Assembly (NCBI RefSeq): GCF_019966535.1
Contig: NZ_JAIMID010000018.1
Location: 62,001 to 126,000 of the forward strand
From: Mesobacterium pallidum
GTDB lineage: Bacteria > Pseudomonadota > Alphaproteobacteria > Rhodobacterales > Rhodobacteraceae
DNA: 64,000 nt
Direction: 5' to 3'
The notes below the pieces were generated by a model. The model saw only the letters and a list, made by a program, of their open reading frames with translations. It did not search any database and was not told the origin of the DNA. The number at the start of each line of letters is the position of its first letter. Positions within the stretch are counted from its first letter, which is position 1. Positions 32,763 through 40,900 of this stretch are shown here, in pieces. A program made the translations under genes and the position numbers.

Positions 32763-33962
32763 ATGGGTGTTGTGGAAGTTCTGGATCCGGTACCGCCGGT
32801 GCAGGCCGGTGGCTGGAAAGTGGATGTGAGCCGGGGCGAGCGGAACGGGCGAGTGTCGTCCGAATGGTTCAACCGGCCCGATGATGAGCGGTATCTGTCG
32901 CTCGACGACCTCTGGGCCAATGTGAAGGGCCGGTCTGAGCGCAGCCGCAGCCGGGTCGTTCAGACAGCCGATATCCGTGTCGAGGCTGCGCGCGACAGCG
33001 CCGAGCGATTGCACCTTGTCCTTCCAAAAGCGCAGGAGCCGGTTGCACCGACGCATTGGGCCTTCGGCCAGCTCGCCAGCATTATCGGCGCTCCGGCCTC
33101 TTACCTACGGCAGCTGCCCGCGCCTTTGGCGGGGATCAACCTGCAATACGGTTTGACCAACCACCGCGCCGAGCAGGTGAAGACCTTCGAGACCGAGGAT
33201 GGCCGGACCGAACTGCGCGCCGTGACCGGTCCCGACTACGGTCGCATCCATGACTTCGAGCTTGTCGAGGCGGTGCAGCGCATCGCGGGCAATGGCACGG
33301 GCGATACGCGCTGGAAGGTGCCGGGTGTGCTGGATTGGTCGACCGGGGTCTACAATCCGGATGTCGAGATCAGCCGCGACACGACCACGCTCTACGCCTC
33401 GGACCGCGATGTCTTCCTGTTCCTGGTCGACGATCGCAATCCGATCGAGGCGGGCAAGCTGGCGGACGGCTCTCCCGACCTCTACTTCCGGGGATTTTAT
33501 TGCTGGAACTCCGAGGTCGGTGCCAAGACCCTTGGCATGGCGAGCTTTTACCTTCGGGCGGTGTGCCAGAACCGCAACCTCTGGGGCGTCGAGGATTTCC
33601 AGGAGATCAAGATCCGCCACTCGAAATACGCCGCGTCGCGCTTCGCACATGAGGCCGCGCCCGCGTTGACGCGGTTTGCCAATTCCTCGCCGCAAGGATT
33701 CGTGAACGGGATCAAAGCGGCGCGGCAGCAGATCGTGGCGCGCAGCGACGAGGACCGCGCGGATTTCCTGCGCAAGCGTGGTTTCTCGAAGGCCGAATCC
33801 GGCAAGATCATCGAAAAGGTGCTGATGGAGGAAGGCCGCCCGCCCGAGAGCATCTTCGACTTCGTACAGGGCATCACTCGGCTTGCGCGCGACAAAACCC
33901 AGCAGGATGCCCGCCTTGATATGGAAGGGCGCGCCAAGAAGCTCCTCGACCGGGTCGGCTGA
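32763..33962 (+). CDS. DUF932 (phage/plasmid-like TIGR03299) protein
   Basis: A 399-residue protein of the DUF932 family: ASIIGAPASYLRQLPAPLAGINLQYGL, then VTGPDYGRIHDFELVEAVQRIA, DRDVFLFLVDDRNP and FYCWNSEVGAKTLGMASFYLRAVCQNRNLWG. Such genes are common on large plasmids and phages; proposed roles are in DNA metabolism, none shown. ATG 32763 has the best ribosome-binding spacing (GGAGG seven bases upstream); ATG 32757 is an alternative. It ends at a terminator. Confidence 0.9.
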   Translation: MGVVEVLDPVPPVQAGGWKVDVSRGERNGRVSSEWFNRPDDERYLSLDDLWANVKGRSERSRSRVVQTADIRVEAARDSAERLHLVLPKAQEPVAPTHWAFGQLASIIGAPASYLRQLPAPLAGINLQYGLTNHRAEQVKTFETEDGRTELRAVTGPDYGRIHDFELVEAVQRIAGNGTGDTRWKVPGVLDWSTGVYNPDVEISRDTTTLYASDRDVFLFLVDDRNPIEAGKLADGSPDLYFRGFYCWNSEVGAKTLGMASFYLRAVCQNRNLWGVEDFQEIKIRHSKYAASRFAHEAAPALTRFANSSPQGFVNGIKAARQQIVARSDEDRADFLRKRGFSKAESGKIIEKVLMEEGRPPESIFDFVQGITRLARDKTQQDARLDMEGRAKKLLDRVG

Positions 33963-33978
33963 CGCGAAGCCCGGCACA

Positions 33979-34010
33979 GCGACCGCCTGCATCCGCGGCG
34001 GTCGCGTTTT
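33979..34010 (+). terminator. Rho-independent terminator after the DUF932 gene
   Basis: GCGACCGCC (33979-33987) and GGCGGTCGC (33997-34005) form a perfect 9-bp stem with a 9-base loop, followed by GTTTT. Confidence 0.75.
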
Positions 34011-34087
34011 CCTCCTCCACATGCACGCCACTGGCCCCGTCCCGAGAGGGCAGGGGAAGTCGGTGTGCGCAATTCAGCGAGACCCTC

Positions 34088-34528
34088 ATGACCCCCCAGG
34101 AAGAAACTGTCATCGTCGAGGCCCGCGACATCCTCGGCCGCTACCTCAGCCAGAACCCGGTCATCGGCAGCTGGCAAGCGCTGATGGACTATTGTGCGCT
34201 GACCGTCCGAGGTCCCATCGAGCGCTTCCATGTCCTCTATCTCGACCGCAAGAACCGCATCATCGCCGATGAGCTTTTGTCTACCGGCACGGTCGACCAT
34301 GTCCCGGTCTATCCGCGCGAGGTGATCAAGCGGGCGCTGATGCTGAACGCTTGCGCGCTGATCCTGATCCACAACCACCCGTCGGGCGATCCGACACCGT
34401 CGGAGGCCGATCTCAGCATGACCGGGGAGATCCAGAAGGGGTGTAAGTTTCTCGGTCTGACGCTGCATGACCACATCATCGTCGGCGCGGGGACGGAACT
34501 GAGCCTGCGGGCTCTGGGCAAGCTGTGA
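34088..34528 (+). CDS. radC: RadC-like JAB-domain protein
   Basis: A 146-residue protein covering only the RadC/JAMM domain. The metal-binding motif is LIHNHPSGDPTPSEAD (H-x-H-P-x7-D), with the upstream glutamate in the FHVLYLDRKNRIIADE region. The usual N-terminal HhH part of chromosomal RadC (about 220 residues) is absent, as in many mobile-element copies. Function in repair is not well supported for such short versions. It sits in a run of small backbone genes. Confidence 0.9.
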   Translation: MTPQEETVIVEARDILGRYLSQNPVIGSWQALMDYCALTVRGPIERFHVLYLDRKNRIIADELLSTGTVDHVPVYPREVIKRALMLNACALILIHNHPSGDPTPSEADLSMTGEIQKGCKFLGLTLHDHIIVGAGTELSLRALGKL

Positions 34529-34639
34529 CGCGCCTTTCGGATCTGCCGCCGGCGCCCCCCCCGAGAAAGAGGGCGGCGGTTCGGTCTTTGACGGTTTGAA
34601 GCGGGGAGAGAGGCTCTCCGCACCGTCGGAGGTATTCCC

Positions 34640-35158
34640 ATGTTCGACATTCCTCTCCAAACTCGGCCAGCAACGCAGACAACAGGTTTGCCGCCGAGCC
34701 TCCTGACCATTCTTGCAGATCAAGACTTGCCGTTTGCGCTCACGGCGGCTTGCCGTGCGCCCGCGGCTCTCATGTCCGGGCAGGCACACCCCAAGGTACT
34801 GGCGCGGTTTGCCACGCTGGCCGAGGCCATGCAGGGGGCAATCGTTCACGCCGAAGATATCACTCCTGAAGACACTCCGCGCATCCTGGTAATCCTTGAT
34901 CGGGAGGGCCGCCTCGTTCTGGCCGGGGCTACCAATGATGGCGGGCTCGCCTGGTGCCACCCGGTCTCGGATGCCGCCGAAGCCCGCGCCGTCGTGTCCG
35001 AGGCCAGCCAGACCCGCGCGCAGGCCATGCGGGCGGCCGAGTGGCATGAACATGGCCTCGCGCGACGGCTGCGGCACCACGCCGATCTTCTCGATGCCCG
35101 TCTTGTCGATCCGCTTTGGCGCGTCTTCGCGTCTCGCGCCCTGCAGATCGCGGCGTGA
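34640..35158 (+). CDS. Hypothetical protein, 172 residues
   Basis: A soluble protein with an Ala/Leu-rich helical N terminus and a central beta strand (RILVILDREGRLVLAGA). Residues 110-170 form a long amphipathic helix rich in Ala, Arg and His. No known domain. ATG 34640 follows GGAGGTATTCCC. It has a leader (GGAGAG-AGG-CTCTCC) resembling those of the ParB-like and DUF932 genes. Confidence 0.75.
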   Translation: MFDIPLQTRPATQTTGLPPSLLTILADQDLPFALTAACRAPAALMSGQAHPKVLARFATLAEAMQGAIVHAEDITPEDTPRILVILDREGRLVLAGATNDGGLAWCHPVSDAAEARAVVSEASQTRAQAMRAAEWHEHGLARRLRHHADLLDARLVDPLWRVFASRALQIAA

Positions 35159-35238
35159 CGTCCAAGAGTCAGAGAAGGGCAGGGGAGGATGTGAGCCTAC
35201 GGGGACGAGAGAGAGCCCGGGGTTCAGATCCTTTCCCC

Positions 35239-35253
35239 CATTCCGGAGTTTCC
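35239..35253 (+). promoter_or_regulatory. Shared translation leader (copy 1)
   Basis: CATTCCGGAGTTTCC contains the Shine-Dalgarno CGGAG and is identical to 37935-37949; it lies one base before ATG 35255. Confidence 0.55.
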
Positions 35254-35254
35254 A

Positions 35255-35746
35255 ATGTCCAAGATTGAACCCACCCTGGCCGCGCCGATGGCGCCGTCCA
35301 GGATTGATTTCGCCGCCGTGCTGGCCCGGCAGGCCGAGCGCGACGCGCGGATCGCAGCTTTGCGACCGGCCAACAAGGAGCGCCTCTTCGATGGCCTGAC
35401 TGCCGCGGGCATCACCCATGTGACCGTCAGTTTCGACGGCTATGGCGACAGCGGTCAGGTTGAGAGTATCGCTGCCTACGCCGGCGAGACCGAGGTCGCT
35501 TTCCCCAAGACCCAGATCGCCTATGCCGTATTGACCTGGGACGACCCGGAGGTCGAGATGCGGGCGCTTTCGCTCGAAGATGTCGTGGAGCAACTGGCCT
35601 ACGACTTGCTGTCTGACACCCATGCCGGATGGGAAAACAACGACGGGGCTTACGGCGAATTCTGCTTCGACGCGAGCGCTCGCTCCATCCACCTCGAGTT
35701 TAACGAGCGCTTCACCTCGTCCGAACTCACCACCTATGTTTTCTGA
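35255..35746 (+). CDS. DUF6878-like protein
   Basis: A 163-residue acidic cytoplasmic protein. The central part THVTVSFDGYGDSGQVESIAAYAGE and the end (GAYGEFCFDASARSIHLEFNERFTSSELTTYVF) match the DUF6878 type found on alphaproteobacterial plasmids. Function is unknown. ATG 35255 is preceded by the shared CATTCCGGAGTTTCC leader. The next gene begins 11 bases after its stop. Confidence 0.8.
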   Translation: MSKIEPTLAAPMAPSRIDFAAVLARQAERDARIAALRPANKERLFDGLTAAGITHVTVSFDGYGDSGQVESIAAYAGETEVAFPKTQIAYAVLTWDDPEVEMRALSLEDVVEQLAYDLLSDTHAGWENNDGAYGEFCFDASARSIHLEFNERFTSSELTTYVF

Positions 35747-35757
35747 GGGCGGCGGCG

Positions 35758-36135
35758 ATGGCACATCCCTATCACCACGCCCTGTCCTCGGTAAAAAAGT
35801 GGGGCGGCACGGTCGACGATTTCATGGCGGTGCATGCCTGGTTCGACCAGAGCAAGGAGATTACTGCGGACTTCCGGCACCGGGCTTTGCGCCACCATGC
35901 GGAGGGCATCTTCATGGCCGAGACGATCTTCGGGCAGACCCTCACGCTCTCGACCGGGCGCATCATCCCGACCCGGTGGGTCGGCGAGCAGCATGTGAAG
36001 GAAGACCTCGGCTTCATCCCGAGCTTCGCCGACTGGGTAAAGGCAATCCGGCCCGAACCCTGGATGGGCCGGGCCGAGCGGATCGAGGCCCTAGTTGATC
36101 CGCATCTCGTCTCGCCCGTGGTTGAGGTCACGTGA
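35758..36135 (+). CDS. DUF6915-like protein
   Basis: A 125-residue protein starting MAHPYHHALSSVKKWGG, with conserved His residues (HPYHH, DFRHRALRHHAEG) and Trp, a pattern of the DUF6915 family. The HH motifs could bind metal but no activity is known. It is part of the run of small plasmid genes between radC and the helicase gene. It begins shortly after the DUF6878 gene and ends one base before the next start. Confidence 0.8.
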   Translation: MAHPYHHALSSVKKWGGTVDDFMAVHAWFDQSKEITADFRHRALRHHAEGIFMAETIFGQTLTLSTGRIIPTRWVGEQHVKEDLGFIPSFADWVKAIRPEPWMGRAERIEALVDPHLVSPVVEVT

Positions 36136-36136
36136 C

Positions 36137-36334
36137 ATGACCGATCCCACTTATTTAAGTCTTGGCTTGCCGCCGACCGCTTCGCCACTGGCAGTGGTTC
36201 GCGCGGCGGTCCGGGCGCTGCACCCCGACACACGCGCCGTTTGCGGCCTCCGGACCGCGCGCAAGCGTTTCTACCGGCAGATGCTCTGCGCGCATGCCGC
36301 ACGAAAGTCGGCAGACGACACGCCAACCGGCTGA
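36137..36334 (+). CDS. Small protein with J-domain-like half motif
   Basis: A 65-residue protein. Residues 5-30 (YLSLGLPPTASPLAVVRAAVRALHPD) resemble the first helices and HPD loop of DnaJ J domains; the downstream helix is Arg-rich but no glycine-rich region exists. The start ATG lies one base after the upstream stop. Whether it is a true J-domain stimulator of a DnaK is uncertain. Confidence 0.6.
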   Translation: MTDPTYLSLGLPPTASPLAVVRAAVRALHPDTRAVCGLRTARKRFYRQMLCAHAARKSADDTPTG

Positions 36335-36409
36335 TCGCACCCGGCCGACCCTTCATTCCGATTCAGTACCCGGCGTCTTGGCCGGGTCTTCCCCATTCAG
36401 GAGGTCCCC

Positions 36410-36829
36410 ATGGCGGATTACTTCACCCATTTCTCTTGCCTCATCGACGTCGGCAGCCCCGGCAAGGCCGCCCGCGCGCTCGCGCTGTTTCAGGAACTCC
36501 GCGCTGCGGATCAGAACGCTGACGACCCGGAGGTCGCGGGCTTCGATCTCGTACGCCAGGATGCCCCCGAGGGCAGCAGCCTCTGGATCCATGATGACGA
36601 CCACGGCGACGTCGACGCCGTCATCCGCTTCGTCTTGCGACTCGCCGCAGACCTCGACCTCACCGGCCTTTGGGGGTTCCAGTATGCTCTGACCTGCTCC
36701 CGGCCGCGGCTCGACGCCTTTGGTGGCGGCGCGCATGCCATCGATCTCGGCGCTCGCAAGTCCATCGGCTGGACCAGCACCCAAGAGTGGCTGGCCTCAG
36801 CACTGAACGGGGAGGACGCCGATGCCTGA
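36410..36829 (+). CDS. Hypothetical protein, 139 residues
   Basis: A soluble protein (MADYFTHFSCLIDVGSPGKAARALALFQELRA...) with an acidic centre (WIHDDDHGDVDAVIRF) and a C-terminal WTSTQEWL. ATG 36410 follows AGGAGGTCCCC. It overlaps the next gene by eight bases, so the two products may work together. No known family. Confidence 0.75.
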   Translation: MADYFTHFSCLIDVGSPGKAARALALFQELRAADQNADDPEVAGFDLVRQDAPEGSSLWIHDDDHGDVDAVIRFVLRLAADLDLTGLWGFQYALTCSRPRLDAFGGGAHAIDLGARKSIGWTSTQEWLASALNGEDADA

Positions 36830-37466
36830 GATCATCTGCACCACCATCTACCAGTTCCCCGAACTCTCGGATGCCGCCAAGGAGAGGGCCCGAAGCTGGT
36901 ATCGCGAGCTCAGCCCTCACGATGATTGGTGGGACGCGGTCTACGAGGATTTCGAGCGGGTCTGTGAGATCCTCGGCATCCGCCTGAAAACCACCTCCGT
37001 CCGCCTGATGAGTGGCGGGACACGGGCCAAGCCCTGCATCTGGTTCTCCGGCTTCTGGAGCCAGGGTGATGGAGCTTCGTTCGAAGGCTACTGGTCCCAC
37101 GTCAAGGGCGCCGCCGCGCGCATTCGGGACTATGCCCCGACGGATGTGACGTTGCACGGCATCGCCGACCGGCTGCAGGCCATCCAGCGGCGGAACTTCT
37201 ACCAGCTCGCCGCCGCGGCCAGCCACCGTGGCCGCTACTACCACGAATACACCATGTCTGTGGACGTCACGCGCGACAGCCCGACCTGGCAGCCGCCGAC
37301 CGAGGACGCGGAAAAAGTCGTGACCGAGACGCTGCGTGATCTGGCCCGCTGGCTCTACCGTCAGCTTGAAGCCGAATACGACCACCTTACCTCGGACCAG
37401 GCCATCGAGGAGGGAATCATCGTCAACGCGTATACGTTCACGGAAGGAGGGCGGCGGTTCGGGTGA
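36822..37466 (+). CDS. Hypothetical protein, 214 residues
   Basis: A soluble aromatic-rich protein: IYQFPELSDAAKERARSWYRELSPHDDWWDAVYEDFERVCEILGI, then IWFSGFWSQGDGASFEGYW. Similar proteins occur on phages and plasmids, but no reaction is known. The first helix resembles the N terminus of antitoxin-like phage proteins, without further support. It overlaps the upstream gene. Convergent with the 98-residue gene. Confidence 0.75.
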   Translation: MPEIICTTIYQFPELSDAAKERARSWYRELSPHDDWWDAVYEDFERVCEILGIRLKTTSVRLMSGGTRAKPCIWFSGFWSQGDGASFEGYWSHVKGAAARIRDYAPTDVTLHGIADRLQAIQRRNFYQLAAAASHRGRYYHEYTMSVDVTRDSPTWQPPTEDAEKVVTETLRDLARWLYRQLEAEYDHLTSDQAIEEGIIVNAYTFTEGGRRFG

Positions 37467-37476
37467 TCCTGCCGAG

Positions 37477-37773
37477 TCACTTATTCCCGTCGATCCACTT
37501 CGACATGAGCCCCTTGTCGCGGAAGCATTCGTCTGGAACGGCGCACCGTTTGATCCGGGCGAGCTTCTCAGCGAAGGCCACTTGCCTGGAGGTGGGCAGC
37601 TGGTCCATGTCCGATACGGGCTTCAGCCGGGCCTGAGCCTCGATCCAGGCGCTCAAAGATCGCCGGTCTTGCTGAACTTCCCAAGGCAGGAGCGTCCGGT
37701 TGCGCTGCGCGAGCGATCGCGCATAGGCGATCTGCTTGGGCGTTGCCGGCAGGGCGTGCGTGGTGATTTCCAT
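37477..37773 (-). CDS. Small protein with duplicated 40-residue motif
   Basis: A 98-residue cytoplasmic protein. Residues 9-46 (ATPKQIAYARSLAQRN...) and 60-96 (LPTSRQVAFAEKLARIK...) are similar: both have a PT/P-x-x-Q-x-x-x-A-x-x-L-A helix followed by a Trp-containing segment (LSAWIEAQ, MSKWIDGN). Short helical repeats like these are found at the ends of plasmid DNA-handling proteins. Function unknown. It lies 178 bases upstream of, and divergent from, the helicase gene. Confidence 0.7.
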   Translation of the reverse strand: MEITTHALPATPKQIAYARSLAQRNRTLLPWEVQQDRRSLSAWIEAQARLKPVSDMDQLPTSRQVAFAEKLARIKRCAVPDECFRDKGLMSKWIDGNK

Positions 37774-37934
37774 GGTGGAACCCCCTTTCTGGCTTGGCTC
37801 AGAATATAGAACATAACAAGAACAAAATCAAGCCGAGCTTCCGGGACGCGTCGGATTCGAGAGGGAGAGAGGGGCCGGGAAAGATCAGGTCCGAGGCTGC
37901 CCGAGAGAGGGTGTAAGGGCCTTATCCTGTCCTT

Positions 37935-37949
37935 CATTCCGGAGTTTCC
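37935..37949 (+). promoter_or_regulatory. Shared translation leader (copy 2)
   Basis: CATTCCGGAGTTTCC, identical to 35239-35253; ATG 37952 follows after two bases. Confidence 0.55.
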
Positions 37950-37951
37950 CG

Positions 37952-40900
37952 ATGACCCATCTTGCCCCTGTTGCGCAGGCGTCCTTGCCTGCGCCCATTG
38001 TCCCGTTGGCAGCAAATCCTGCCCCTGCGATCGTTGCTGTTGCCGAAGCGCTGCAGCCCGATCTGGCGCAAGGGCTTCAGATCGACGCGCTGCGCCTCCG
38101 CCGCGAGATGGAACATGCCTTTGGCGGTTCCGATGCGACCGGTGCTTGGGACTGGAAGCTCGCCTATGAGGCGGGCGAGGTGGCGCTGATCCTCTTTCTG
38201 CGAAAGTTCGGTCGGGCGCTGCTTGCGCGTGCCGGCTCGCCTGCGGCGCTCTTGCCGATCCTCGCCAAGGTGGCAGGCCTCTTGCCCACGCACACCCGGC
38301 GGTCGGAAGAGATGGAGCGCTTTCAGCAATTCTCGACGCCGCTGCCCATGGGGCTCGCGGCTGTGGCGGCAGCACAGATCACGCCCTATGATCTTGTCCT
38401 AGAGCCGTCTGCCGGGACCGGGCTTCTGGCGATCCTCGCCGAGATCGGCGGCGGCACTCTGGCTCTCAACGAGTTGGCGGACACCCGCGCCGACCTTCTT
38501 CGCTTGCTGTTCCCGGGCCGACCGGTCACGGGGTTTGATGCCGCGCAGATCGACGATCATCTCGATGCCTGCTCAAGCCCGAGCGTCATTCTGATGAACC
38601 CGCCCTTCTCGGCCCAAGCCAATGTCGATGGTCGGTCGACCGAGGCGACGGCCCGACATCTGCGCTCGGCCCTTGCGCGCTTAGTTCCCGGCGGACGGCT
38701 CGTGGCCATCACAGGGGCCGGTTTCGCGCCGGATGCGCCGGCCTGGGCCGATACTTTCGGCCGTCTGACCGAGACGGCCCATCTCATCTTCACCGGCGCG
38801 GTGTCGGGCGCAGCTTTCGCCAAGCACGGCACCAGCTTCGAGACGCGGATTTCTGTCTTCGATAAATGCCGCGGCGGTGAGCCGGGCGGCATCACCGCTG
38901 ACCTGCACCAGCCCACGTCCCCGGACGTAGCGCATCTGATGTCCAGGGCCACTGCAGAGGTTCCGCCGCGCCTCGAACTGGATCCAGCTCCTGCTGCGGG
39001 GCAGGGCCATTCTTCCCCCTTTCCGGGAAATTCTCACCTCACCACCCGCAAGACCGTCAGCCGATCCCGCGCGACCTCTGCGGCTCAGCCGGCGAAATCA
39101 GAAACCCGGTTCGAAGCCGAGGAGCTAAACTACGCAACTCGCGACGCCGTCGGGGACGCGGATGCCGCACGGCTGTCCGACGCGATCTACGAGACCTTCC
39201 ACCTGCAGGCGATCGAGATCCCTGGCGCGGCCCAACACCCGACCAAGCTTGTGCAATCGGCCGCCATGGCCTCGGTCGCACCGCCGAAACCCAGCTACCG
39301 CCCCAAATTGCCCGCCGCCGTCCTGCGCGACGGCATGCTGTCCGACGCGCAGCTTGAGACCGTCATCTACGCGGGCGAAGCCCACTGCGCATACCTCGCC
39401 GGGTCGTGGGCCGTCGATGAGACCGGAGACGTGGTCGCCGCTGCACCGGAGGACGCCGCTGACGCCGTCCGCTTCCGCCGCGGCTTTTTCCTGGGCGATG
39501 GCACCGGAGCGGGCAAGGGCCGCCAGTCGGCCGGGATCTTGCTCGACAACTGGGCCAGAGGAAGACACAAGGCGCTCTGGATCTCGAAAAGCGACAAGCT
39601 CCTCGAGGATGCACAGCGCGACTGGTCGGCCCTTGGCCAGGAGCGGCTTCTGGTCACGCCGCTCTCGCGCTTTGCCCAAGGCCGCGACATCCCGCTTACC
39701 GAGGGCATTCTCTTCACCACCTATGCGACGCTGCGTTCGGAAGAACGAGGCGGGAAGAAATCCCGCGTCGACCAGATCGTCGACTGGCTCGGGGCAGATT
39801 TCGACGGGGTGATCCTCTTTGACGAAAGCCATGCCATGGCCAACGCCGCCGGCGGCAAAGGCGAGCGCGGTGATACCATGGCCTCGCAGCAGGGCAGGGC
39901 GGGCCTGCGCCTTCAACACAAACTTCCGAATGCCCGCGTGGTCTATGTCTCGGCCACGGGCGCGACGACGGTCCACAACCTTGCCTATGCGCAGCGTCTC
40001 GGTCTCTGGGGCGGGGAGGATTTCCCGTTCGCGACCCGGTCGGAATTCGTCGAAGCCATAGAGGCTGGCGGTGTCGCGGCGATGGAGGTCCTGGCCCGCG
40101 ACCTCCGGGCGCTCGGCCTCTACACCTCCCGATCGCTCTCCTATGACGGTGTCGAATACGAGATGCTCGAACACGCGCTCAGCCTCGAGCAACGCGGCAT
40201 TTACGATGCCTATGCTGGGGCCTTCGCTATCATCCACAACAACCTGACCGCGGCGCTGGTGGCGGCGAACATTTCCGGCGCGGCCGACGGGCCTGGCGGG
40301 TCAGGCACGCTGAACCGCCAGGCCAAGTCCGCAGCGCGGTCAGCCTTCGAGAGCGCCAAACAGCGCTTCTTCGGCCATTTGCTCACCTCTATGAAGACCC
40401 CCACGCTTATCGCATCCATCGATGCCGATCTGGCAGCGGGTCACGCGGCGGTCATCCAGATCGTCTCGACGGGTGAGGCGCTGATGGAACGCCGCCTGTC
40501 GGAGATCCCGACCGACGAATGGAACGATATCAGATGCGACATCACGCCCAGGGAGTATGTCCTGGACTACCTCGCCCATTCCTTCCCGGTGCAGCTCTAC
40601 GAGCCTTTCACCGACAGCGAGGGCAACCTCTCGTCGCGCCCCGTCACGCGCTACGGCCAACCGGTGGAGTGCCGCGAAGCCGTCCGGCGTCGTGACGCGC
40701 TGATCGAGAAACTGGCTTCGCTTCCGCCCGTGCCGGGTGCACTCGACCAGATCGTCCAGCGCTTCGGCACCGCTCTAGTGGCCGAAGTCACCGGGCGTTC
40801 ACGGCGCATCGTGCGCAAGGGCGAAGGGCAATCGGCACGGCTCGTGGTGGAGAACCGGGCCGGAGCCGCGAACCTCACTGAGACCCAAACCTTCATGGAT

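Noticed and set aside
33548..35764. 738-codon minus-strand open frame across DUF932, radC and following genes
   Set aside because: Runs antisense through four well-supported genes; no domain is recognisable.
39125..40237. 370-codon minus-strand frame inside the helicase gene
   Set aside because: Overlaps conserved helicase motifs on the plus strand, typical high-GC shadow.
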